Positions 54,540 to 64,000 of a stretch of DNA of 64,000 bases are shown here, one piece after another. The notes under the pieces were generated by a model. It ran no database searches and had not been told where the DNA came from. It worked only from the letters and a program-made list of their open reading frames with translations. Position numbers and translations under genes: made by a program. Positions within the stretch are counted from its first letter, which is position 1. Each line of letters starts with the position of its first letter. Source of the stretch: Serpula lacrymans var. lacrymans S7.9 (taxonomy: Eukaryota; Basidiomycota; Agaricomycetes; Boletales; Serpulaceae); assembly GCF_000218685.1 (NCBI RefSeq), contig NW_006763292.1, positions 62,001 through 126,000 on the forward strand, read 5' to 3'.

Positions 54540-54814
54540 AGACTTTGCCTAAGATCCTGCCATGGATTCTCAGGAATTTCTGGCTCTAGCTCATCAGTAT
54601 CCATGTCCATATCCATTCCTCTATTGTCCTGTGCTTCTTGTTGCCAATCACTAGGAATGGCATTCTCTGCATTGCCTTCAAGTTCAATGATAAGGTTATG
54701 CAGAATGATACAGCAACAGATCCAGGCAATGGCAAACTCTAGTTTATTTTCTGTGTTGATTTGTATACATGGTTCTTTGAGGGACTGAAATCATATCTTG
54801 AGAAGTCCAATTGC
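54540..54814 (-). pseudogene. PIF/Harbinger transposase, C-terminal fragment
   Basis: The minus strand reads AIGLLK, a stop, FQSLKEPCIQINTENKLEFA and then IAWICCCIILHNLIIELEG. This is the characteristic end of the DDE_4 domain of Harbinger transposases, with the conserved ILHNLII before the tail. It is cut at 54814 by a solo LTR-C, and no transposase is seen beyond it. One TGA is in frame. Confidence 0.8.
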
Positions 54815-55192
54815 TGTGACAACACCAACAAGATACAATCTTGGGGCACTGGAGCACAACCTCAAAGGCTACAACTCATAGGAATAATGGTACAATTTAT
54901 CAAAGGAGGGAGGTTGTTGTCTTCACTAATGTTGGTATACACTAGGAGAAAACTTGCTGAGTCCTTCCCCATGTATTGCTCAGGTATATACACTACAATA
55001 CATGAGGTACTGTACAGTTGTAAATAAAGTTTAAAGTGCAATATTTAGCATGTGATGCATGTGACCGGTCACATGATGTGTCTAGACACTGTTCAGGTGA
55101 TGTGTCACGTGATCAGTCATGTGATTTGGAAAATGAAAAGTAAAAGTACAGAAAAGTGAAGCATAAGTAGGTGCTGGACTCATGCATGTGCA
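54815..55192 (-). mobile_element. Solo LTR, family C
   Basis: A 378-bp repeat starts TGTGACAACACCAACAAG and probably ends catgtgca. The flanks are ATTGC (54810-54814) and ACTGC (55193-55197), a duplication with one mismatch. CACATG/CACGTG palindromes are present around 55048-55130. The right boundary is less certain than the left. Confidence 0.75.
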
Positions 55193-55307
55193 ACTGCTAG
55201 AGTGGAGTGAGATGAGCGAGATCTGAGTCCTAGAGGTTTGGGCAAGGTCTGGCAGAGTCTGATCCAAGAAGCCGAGTGAAAATGGAGAGAGGGGCTTATG
55301 CGACGGA

Positions 55308-57813
55308 TCAGAGTCTATCAAGACCTGGTGTGTCTATAGCAGAATGGGTCCACCCAAAACCAGTTGCAAACAAGCCATCAGGCAATAAAAGTGGTCGCAA
55401 GGGACATTGTGTCAAAAGGATTTGTTGAATCCAAGTTGCAATAGAGTAAGTGGGCTGCTTAAGATGGGCAGGAGACAGGCGGTTGCAGCCTTTCAGCACA
55501 TATTTGAGTTGGATACCGGTATTGTAGATGTGATTTATGGCAATATGCCAAGCATGGACACCTGATAACACATCGTGTATGTAGGCAAAGGAGTGAATGC
55601 TGACATGAAAGGAGGCATATGCACAGAGGAGTTTCTTGGAAGCAAGGACATGATATGAGAGAGGGATATGATGGGAGTCGCAGAAGAGTAGAAATTTGCG
55701 TACACCCTGGTCATATTTTTTTGAGAGTTGTTGGTGCCCACACTTTGGTATTCTGAGTCGCGATGGGGCCAACACCTTAAGAAAAGNNNNNNNNNNNNNN
55801 NNNNNNNNNNNNNNNNNNNNNNNNNNNNNNNNNNNNNNNNNNNNNNNNNNNNNNNNNNNNNNNNNNNNNNNNNNNNNNNNNNNNNNACATGTGCTACCCC
55901 ACCCGACGACAAATTGTTTTGGACAAATTTGCAGGTGGTCGCTTTGCAGCCATGTGCTCCATTCCATGCAAAACATACTGTGACATTGCCAGGATCTGTC
56001 CACTTGCCATTCTCACAAAAGGTGAGAATGGCTGTGGCAGTAAGGCAAAAGTCACGTGGTTTGTGGGCGGAAGAGCCACAGAACCAGTAGAGGGTAATAG
56101 CTGGGACAGGTAAAGGGGCACAAGGAGGCCTGGTGAGAAGAGTAGACCCGGAACTCAAAAGAACAAGGACTGAAGTTCCTTTACGTATTCTTGCATGGCA
56201 GCAAACTGGGAAATGCGGTGTTGATCTAAAATCACATCCCAGATAGCTTGATGAAAAACAGCAGGGGAGAATGTGGCTGAATGTCAAAAATAAGCAGCTC
56301 AGATGTGTATATTATAGAGAATATATAGAGGAAAATGGACTTGGAGGTCATTCCGGTTGATAAGGGTTTTGTAATGACCATACCAGAGGTTCGCAATTTC
56401 ACGCCTATGGGGTGAGTTTAAGTACTGCTCTATAAGCTCTATGAACCGCGTAGCGGCCTCACGGAGATCTCCATAAGAAATGTCAAATTCAGCCTCTTTC
56501 AATATTAGCCAGCCATCTGTGAAAGAGACAGTCTTGTTATAGGAGGGGTTAATAAAGAGGGAAGCATGGGAGCACTCATTGGTCAGTAGATGAATAGGGA
56601 AGTATTATGTCCAGCGGGCGTGCATTATTTTGATGAAAGGCTCTGGATTGCAGCTGTCGCGCCAGGACAGCTGTTTAATTAGTGCCAGATCAGGCAGAAG
56701 ATAAATGTGTGAGGGCACAGAAGAGCCCTTGATGGTGCAAGAAGAAAGATCTGAGAAAGGCAGTTGAGAAGAGGGAAAAGAAGGTAAAGAGAGCATGTGG
56801 TAGAGTGCAAAGAAAAATGTGTGTATATGCGCCTGGGGTAGCACAATTAAGTGCTAAGGAGAGTTGCATATATGCACTAAGGCGCAAGAAAGCGTGAGGA
56901 GAGAATGAGAAGGACATACCGGCAAGTGTGGATGGCAGACCAGATGGCACAGCTGTGGCACAGGCTTAAAGAGCCGCAGAGGCAGTGTCAGCAGCAACAG
57001 CAAGGAGGTTTTTCTTGGTGTAAAATGCGGTGCTGTAAGGACCATTTATATGTTCTTATTTTCTTATCTTTTTGTTCCATGTCTTGGTTCTCAGACACAT
57101 TCCCCATCACACCTCTGGCTCTAGGGCTAGAAGTATCCTTTGCTATCTTGCTTCTCATAGCCCTCACAGGCTTTCTTAACCATCATTATCACTTCATATT
57201 GCAAGTAGTGGCTGTGGGGCTAGTGGTTGCGGTGGTTGTGGTAGTATAAACAATGGAACAGATTGGGGATGCGCAGGACGTGGAGGTAATGTAGATGATG
57301 AGACAGAGCAGGGCTGGGGAGGACGTGGAGGTGGTATTAGTAGTGTAGACAAAGCAGAGTGGGAGTAGGGAGGAGGTGGATATAACATTGTAGGATAGGA
57401 AGGAAATTGAGTGGGAGGCTGTTATGGGGCATCTAAGGCCCCTGACAAGCTGGACAACAATTGAAAATAAATAGGCTAATGAGGATAGAAAGGAGGAGGC
57501 TGATGGGGATGGAAAGGGTGCCTGGATGATCCTTGTATCTGCAAATAGTGTTGAGTAGGCGAGTGTTGAGGAAGCATTGCATGGCTTTGGGGGTCCTGGT
57601 CTGTTGGCGGAGCCGCAGGACGAGGGAATTAGCAGTTGTTTAGGTGAATGGAACTAAACTTACCTTATTGGGGGTTTGAGCGCGAGCCTGATTCATGTGG
57701 CTGTCCTGCAATTCAAGTTCACAGTTAGTTTTGTCCTTCATCCTTCAATCTGAACAAGAACCTTGTTGTGAGTGGGAGAAGGAGGAAGCAACCTGTGAAT
57801 TAAAGTCAGACAT
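55308..57813 (-). pseudogene. Tyrosine-recombinase element: gag-like CCCH protein and integrase fragment
   Basis: The minus strand likely starts MSDFNSQVASSFSHSQQG at about 57813, followed by proline-rich sequence (57200-57600). A conserved block reads LPDLALIKQLSWRD, SYGDLREAATRFIELIEQYL and LWYGHYKTLINRNDL (56330-56720). Then comes VCFAWNGAHGCKATTCKFV, a CCCH-like finger whose His is Gln. After the N gap the frame reads YDQGVRKFLLFCDSHHIPLS, LSGVHAWHIAINHIYN and LKYVLKGCNRLSP. This is the N-terminal core-binding part of Agaricomycete tyrosine-recombinase proteins, ending before the catalytic residues. A finger-type gag plus recombinase suggests a DIRS/Ngaro-like or Crypton-like element. Confidence 0.68.
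55787..55886. other. Assembly gap, 100 N
   Basis: There are exactly 100 N between the finger part and the recombinase part. A round number usually means unknown gap length, so sequence such as a reverse transcriptase could be missing. Confidence 0.95.
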
Positions 57814-57819
57814 AAATCA

Positions 57820-58730
57820 ATGAGCACAATGAAGGAATGAAAGAAGGGTGAGAGAACCAGCTTGTGGCTTCCACATTTATATTGAACTCAATGCAACCTA
57901 TTTATATATCATTATGGCCTTCCACATTTACACACCTTTGCTCCACAATTACATGTTCTCTCACAATTCTATGTCTGGATTGAGGCCAGCCTTGGAGGCT
58001 GCCGTTGATTTTCCATGATAAACATAACAAATAAATTGACGTAGGCAAAAATACAAGTTAACAAATGGGTATATGGCACAGAAATTGAGTAAAAAACTAT
58101 TGAGCACATATCTATCAAGTTCATCTCCTTCAAGCACAGTTCCCTCTCCCCAACCCCTATTACCCACACATTTTTAATCTGCACTTCTGTCAGAGAAGAA
58201 ATCGCTTTCATTGCCTGTATCGGTTTCCAGGCCATCATCTGAAGGTGTGTTGTCTGAGTAAGCAGATACATAAACCACAGTGGCCAGCTTGATGGGAGCA
58301 GGATGGAAGTCAGGTGTTTCCAATGAAAGTCCCTTTTGTATCATGTATTCCTGCAGATACTTCACTTCGGTGACACTACTTGTCAATGCTTTCCTGCTTC
58401 CTCCCAATGTTTTCCTGTAAAATGCCTTTGTCATGGACAACTCCATCACTTTCCATGCAAATTTCTGGACTGCACATTGAAGCAAATTTTGTCCTGCAAT
58501 TTTGGCATGATAAGCTTTATAAATAGCAGATTCAGTCATAGTATCCAACTCATAACTTGATATCTCTGAATCATATGCAGCCTCCTATCATATTTATGAG
58601 GGCTTGAATCTGAATAGGTTGCAATACCACATACTGGCTGAATATGATGAGATGCTACTTTTCTTTGAAATGAGTGGTGGGCCTTTAATGTGTTAGATGC
58701 TGATCTGGTTGAATGAATGGGCAAGGAAAA
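57820..58730 (-). pseudogene. Unrecognised reading frame
   Basis: The minus frame at 58174-58548 (AIYKAYHAKIAGQNLLQCAV, KAFYRKTLGGSRKAL, an acidic end) continues an upstream frame at 58536-58724 after a break. I do not recognise the family. The acidic C-terminus (GLETDTGNESDFFSD) and lack of low-complexity suggest a real former protein, probably from a repeat. Plus-strand sequence here gives nothing. Confidence 0.4.
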
Positions 58731-59129
58731 CAGTTTATAGTGCCCATAGCGGGTGTAAGAGCAACATCGAGGACAAAGGTTGGTGGGATCGGTGTGATTT
58801 CTTTGTTGTCATTTTTGCATAGGTGTTTGAGGTGGCAACAACACAGGGGAGGGTATGCTTATTATTGTTTCCGGAGTATCATGAGGATGTAAGTGTATAT
58901 GGTTATTGGAGGACATGTCAATTGATTCCTCTGGTGTTTTTTACTCAGAACTGACAACGTCACAGTTACACATGATCATAGTTGTGGAAGAGTTGGGCTA
59001 AGGTCGGAGTTCAAATGACTTAGCAAAATTGTCTCCACTACCACGCAACTACCACTCCTTATCAGTATCAGATTCTACTATGTTGAAGTGCTCCGCTGCT
59101 TAATGCTCGTCACATTTTTCCACTAGAGA

Positions 59130-61490
59130 TGACATATTAACACATCTAAATGACCCTTTACAAGCTTTTGCCCATGATATGGAGTGTATGCAAATAGACA
59201 ACAATGAAGACACTAATGAAAACACCACCAGACCAGCATTTCAGTATCACCCTATATCAGGCTAAAACTATGGCAAGGGGGCCAATTTGTTTGAGCAAAC
59301 AGATGATGGGAATGATTAATTCATACAGTATTGGAGAAGACAGACATTCTGGCCTTTTGAAGATAGAATTGAATGGAAGCTCCCAAAATATCTGCTTGAA
59401 ATGCTGAATCAAACACAATTGGGTAAGTTCCTTAAACTTTCATGGGTAAAGTCCGAGTCCTATTGAAAGTTATTGACAACATTATATTTAACTCCGGTAT
59501 CACGCAGACTCTTAATCCAAAGCCGCTATCCTTCACTTCAGCATACAAACTTTCCAGTCTCATGGATTATTTGCCCAGTGGTCCAACTTTCCTGACTATT
59601 GCTAACATCAACACTAAAGTATGCATGAAGGCTACATCTTATGCATGGATGTGCATTGCTTTTATGCCTATTGTGACTTTTGATGATGTCCATACAGAAT
59701 ACCAGACAGTTCTTGAAGCTTGCCTATGGCATTGTTGCATGGACATCATCACCAAAAACCTCAAGTGTGTCACAAAATATGGCCAGCTCACATCAGACCC
59801 ATTAGGCATATTAAGGTAAGGGCTACCTTCACACCTTTAGTCGCCTTGATAGCGGACCTGCCTAAACAGCAATTAATTGTGTGCACATCAAAAAGTGTCT
59901 TGCCAGTTTCTCTTGCTACAGTCCACTAATTTGGCAATCCCTTTCCACATCCCTTGCGCAATCGTCACAAAACTATCAGCCTTGTAGAGAAACTCAACAA
60001 AAAGGTGTCTGAGCCCTGGGACCTTGCTGTGTATCTTCCTACTGCTAAGGAGTTGGGTCTGAGTGGAGTGAACCTGCCATTCTGGTATGACTGGCACCTC
60101 GCAATTCTTGGTTCCTGAGATACTACACACTGGCCACAGGTTCTTTTTTGATCACCCGCTAGTTTGGTGCAAGGAGGTAGTAGGAAAGGAGGAGCTTGAT
60201 GCTCATTACAAGAGTATGCATATGCATGTTGGCTTCCAGCCATAGGATCTCTCATGTGAGACAGATGACAGGTTGCGAGCATCACAAAATTCAGTGTACA
60301 ATTGTGTGCGCTATAGCTGGAAATGCCCCACCTCAATTTGTTTGTGCCATCTGTACCATGGTGGACTTTTTCTACCAGGTGCAAGCTCCAATTCATACAC
60401 CCGAGTCCATATGGTGCATGGTCTTGGCACTACAAGAGTTTCACACTGAAAAACAAACAATTCTTGATATAGGTACCTGAAGAGGAAGAGGGGCTCACAA
60501 TGTTATTGAGCATTTCAAGATACCCAAGCTAGAACTGCTTCAGCACTTTGTACATTCAATCAGACAAATGGGACCACCTGGACAATACTCAACTGACGTG
60601 ACTGAACAACTTCTGATCATGTATTGTAAATATCTGTTTAGTCACACTAATCATTAGAACTTTGAGGAACAGGTTGTCTGGCAACTGGATGTCCTAGAAA
60701 AAGTCTGTCTTTTCAACCTGTTCTCTATTCTGAAAGACTCCAATATCAGCTTAATTCACAAAATAGTGTTGGAGGAAAGTGCAATAGTTGCCAAAATTGA
60801 TCCTGCAGTGGCTTGGTTAAATTGTGTCTTGCCTGATGAGAAGAAAATGAGTGGGCCTTGCTCAATCAAGAACCATTTCCTCAAAGAAATACACTCTCAG
60901 GACTGGTTGGTTGGATTCCACCTTAATAAATATCCAAATGATACTCTATCTATTGCGGACGCGGCTCAAATTTTCAACCTTGAAGATTTACATACTGCAC
61001 TGGCAGATTACCAGCACCAATTGTCTTATACTGCCAGATATGGCAGGCAAGTCTCGGGACCCAGCACCCCTCTTGCACTCAACCATATCCATGTATGGCA
61101 CCAGTTCAAAATCTAGTTATTCTCTGTGCACTGGCAAGAAGATCCTACCATTGGTATTGCCAGTTGTGTAGCTGTCCTTTCATATATGATGCCTTGACTG
61201 ACAACTTTCTGTTACAGTGTCACGTCCAATTCAAGTACAATGTATTTTCCAGCCAGTCCCTTGAACTGGTTATCAACTCCTGGCTCACCTCTCACATTGT
61301 TTTGTGTATGCACAGAGTTCCCTGTACGCTGGTTCAAAGAAGACAGTGGATGGGGTACACTTGGAAGAACTGGATGTCAATATGTTCCTGGTAAAGGGGC
61401 ATGTACGTAGCACACGCACAGCAGCAGGTACTTGTACTTGAACCAGATTAGGGGACATTATTCCCCTCACTGATATTTCACATTCCATAG
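59130..61490 (+). pseudogene. Plavaka-type transposase
   Basis: The plus strand reads NYGKGANLFEQTDDG, FWPFEDRIEWKLPKYLLEML and GKFLKLSWVK (59270-59450). After a probable intron it gives LSFTSAYKLSSLMDYLPSG (about 59525-59585). Then come FMPIVTFDDVHTEYQTVLE and GQLTSDPLGILR, AKELGLSGVNLPFWYDWHL, and late HFKIPKLELLQHFVHSIRQM. These blocks follow the order of the Agaricomycete Plavaka (CMC superfamily) transposase. Numerous stops and frameshifts follow, particularly after 59820. It is a cut-and-paste DNA transposon fossil. The C-terminal tail to about 61490 is only weakly recognisable. Confidence 0.82.
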
Positions 61491-61499
61491 AGCTACTCC

Positions 61500-64000
61500 C
61501 AGTATATGGTGCTCAAGTTGATTGTACACTTTATCCTGCAAACTTGCTCAAAGTTCCCTCTTACTTCTACATCAATAACTTTTAGAACAAAGAAACATGT
61601 TAACTCTTTATTATGGACTTTGCATATGTCATGATTCTATGTATGCCACCACTAGTATACTGTTTCTGTGTTGTCGCCTTTGTAATCTTATTATTTGCTG
61701 TTTTGTAATTTTATCATTGAAATAGGAAAGATTCTCGTTATCAAAGTGTTTCTGGCTACAATCATTATCTATTGCTGTAAGGCTGAACAATAGATAATCT
61801 TGCTGTCCCAGATAGAATACCTAGGGTCATCCACCAATCAGAGCTCTTTCTGAGTGTTCACACGAGAAGCTTCAGTATTTGATACACTTCAGGCAGCCAA
61901 AAAATTGGGGCTCTTAGCTTGATTATCCTCACCAAAAGGTTGGGGCTAAGATCCCCCTTTTCATGGTCTACCTATAGCCATTAGGGACCAGACCTATTTG
62001 ACATGGAACAGTCCCATCTATTTACATAGGTCCTGTCCCTATACACATAGGGATGGTCCCTTCAAATATTACATTCCACCTGGTGCCAGACATTAATGGG
62101 ATAAGACCACAAATGCCAGCTATTTAATTTGCAGGTTACATAATAATTCCCACAGGTGTGCACTATGTGGATTGGGTGGACTGAAAGTAGATGGTGCAGA
62201 CTAAATACAGATTATATGGACTATATAGATTGTGTGGACAAATAATCGAGAAGTGAATTGGATAATAATAAGTAATACAGGACAGATTTGAGTGTGGAAA
62301 ATGATGGAAATATGTATCTAGCCAAAATAGGAACTATGCAGTGATACAGCATAGCAAAACACAGAATAAAATAAGCATTTGCATATTTTAAAGCTAATAG
62401 AGCAATAAGTAACTTTTGATGCAATTATAGAATACTTTCTTGAGAGAATTATTTTAATCTAGGTGCATATGGGACAGGACCTAATCAGATATTGGATGAG
62501 CCCTAGTGTATGTGGGACAAGACCTAGGCATATGTGGGATGAGACCTAGATGTATATGGGACAAGACCTACACACATATGGGATGAGACCTAGGCATTAC
62601 TTGGGAGTTTGATATTTCTTTCCAAGGCCTGTCAGTGATAAGGGCAACAGTAATAGTGGATAACCTTTGAGCGTGGCACTAAAGATGATGTAACATTGTA
62701 CAGATGTGGGTCCTGGCATTGTTGAAGGTCTACAGTATTATTACAGGGACTATGTTGTCTGTTTCAGTTTTTGCAAGTTGTAACAATATTTGCCAATGTT
62801 ATTTCAGAAGAAGGCAATAAACAGCTTCTGGCATAACAGGGACTTAAGTCTTGATTCCATCAATATCAATTCTCAGCATTTTTAAACATCCAACCATAAG
62901 TTGAGAAGGTCTGCTGGCTATCTGCGTTCTCATACCTATTTGTTGGTTACTGGGTGCAATCATTTTATTCTGGAGATCCTCATATATGATGAAAATTTCT
63001 GATTGTTTGTCCAAGAAGTGGAGTTCCTGATGAATTACATTGAGGTTGACTTCTGACTTCTATAAAGATGTAGTGTGCTCCACTTTTGGTGGGAGTAGAG
63101 AAGCCTTTTAGCATAATAGCATTGACTTATGCTCTAGGTGTTGATAAGAGATTTTGTTGGGTATTGTAGTTGTCAACCAATTCCTTCCACAAGTTGAAGC
63201 TAATACACAATGGTGACACTATAGACCACTATGTTCAGTAATTTCTTATAAACATGTTTTTTATACATCTGACCTCGCTACCTTGAATTCATATATAAAC
63301 ATCAGTGTGAGTTTATTGTGACTGAGAATATCTGTGGAGATGAAATCAAGGGTGCTGGTTTTAGTAGCATATAGATCTTTTCTAGTTAGACTGTTGTTTA
63401 GTCTTTTGTCATTTTTTTAATGGACTGGGTGCATTTGCATTTAATTTTATTGTAGCTAGTGTAGCTGCACTCTGATCTTTATCTAGCTTATCTTGTACAG
63501 TGACCATAGTAGCTTATTGTCAACAATATTGAAAAATAAATATTGATGTTGTCAGATTTGGGCAGACCTAGCATTTTAAGGAGTCGTTGGCTTAGCTGCA
63601 GATATATTGTTGAGTGGTCCTCTGAATTGTTTATCAAATGAGGTTTCAGATCCTCTAGAATTCAAAGGAATAGCTGTTCTATTAGTTATTTGAAGATATT
63701 GCCTTTCTCAGATGATTATATATATATAAATACATTCCCAGATTACACTATAGTCTCAAATGTAATAGCTAGAAGAATTTTAGAAGTGGCAGTTAGGTAA
63801 GTTTGACTGGGTTTTGTAAGGATATTCCTGGGTTGTCAGTGGAAAATTTTGTTTGAAAATATTGCTACAGTGATGTTGAGATAAAAGTAGGAGCTACACT
63901 TATATAGCTATAAATACAAAGCATATAAGACAAATATAATACACTGAATGGATAGGGTCACCAACATTTAGCAAATGTATTTTGGTAGTAAGATCCTCAA
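61500..64000. other. AT-rich non-coding stretch
   Basis: No gene is supported. It contains an 11-bp perfect inverted repeat (attatctattg / caatagataat, about 61765-61799), an inverted pair of aggtcctgtccc-type motifs (62027 and 62460) and a 22-bp minisatellite at 62460-62596. From 62600 to the end I see only AT-rich sequence with a short TA run at about 63718-63727. Confidence 0.5.
62460..62596. repeat. 22-bp minisatellite, about five to six units
   Basis: Units follow cctagNNNatatgggaYRaga, for example cctaggcatatgtgggatga and cctagatgtatatgggacaa, each 21-22 bp. The first unit (ggtgcatatgggacaggacc) is inverted relative to 62027-62050. Confidence 0.8.

Noticed and set aside
56905..57249. 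Plus-strand frame with hydrophobic end as a membrane protein
   Set aside because: It lies opposite the proline-rich part of the tyrosine-recombinase element; the valine-rich end is the complement of that low-complexity sequence.
62460..62596. CRISPR-like array
   Set aside because: The units are contiguous 22-bp tandem repeats with no unique spacers and the genome is eukaryotic; it is a minisatellite.

Overview
This window reads as a transposon-dense stretch of a filamentous basidiomycete genome, most likely an Agaricomycete. The reasons are short (46-82 bp) GT-AG introns in the one clearly intact gene, and gene families I know mainly from Agaricomycetes: Plavaka-type transposase, an integrase-core family, basidiomycete alpha-kinase-like proteins, HUH Helitrons and chromodomain Ty3/gypsy elements. 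The species cannot be named from this sequence. One 100-base run of N (55787-55886) shows it is a draft assembly.

Layout. 1-4.5 kb: 3' end of a Copia element with its LTR (family A), a piece of LTR family C, a Helitron fragment split by a solo LTR (family B), and a second Copia fragment. 4.5-6.8 kb: no gene found, one tRNA-like module. 6.8-18.7 kb: two broken chromodomain gypsy copies; the first is split by a Tc1/mariner transposon that itself carries a solo LTR-C and a tRNA-like insertion, and the second carries a solo LTR-A. 19.7-24.1 kb: 5' half of a Copia element on the minus strand, with an LTR, an initiator-Met primer-binding site, gag, protease, integrase and the start of RT, interrupted by a solo LTR and a tRNA-like insertion. 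24.8-28.8 kb: a host-gene island with an intact ADE5,7 purine gene (10 exons, 784 aa) and a small gene with a viroplasmin/RNase H1-N-like segment. 29.2-36.3 kb: Hsp70 first-exon remnants, then decayed integrase-core, alpha-kinase-like and DDE transposase genes. 38.6-46 kb: a conserved hypothetical gene split by a solo LTR, and a large repetitive family protein. 47-51.7 kb: a Helitron Rep-helicase interrupted three times. 52-61.5 kb: Harbinger, tyrosine-recombinase and Plavaka remnants. 61.5-64 kb: AT-rich sequence with subterminal repeats and a minisatellite, no gene.

How it fits together. Apart from ADE5,7 and perhaps its small neighbour, nearly every coding segment belongs to a mobile element and carries stops, frameshifts or deletions. 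Many insertions can be dated relative to each other, because removing the insert plus one target duplication restores the host reading frame. I did not find a convincing new functional system. The most unusual signals are tRNA-like modules carried near the 3' side of short insertions (one family flanked by the same hexamer at two unrelated loci), a 177-bp TG...CA insertion nested in an LTR, palindromic CACATG arrays in LTR family C, and a patch of LTR-B inside an LTR-C copy.
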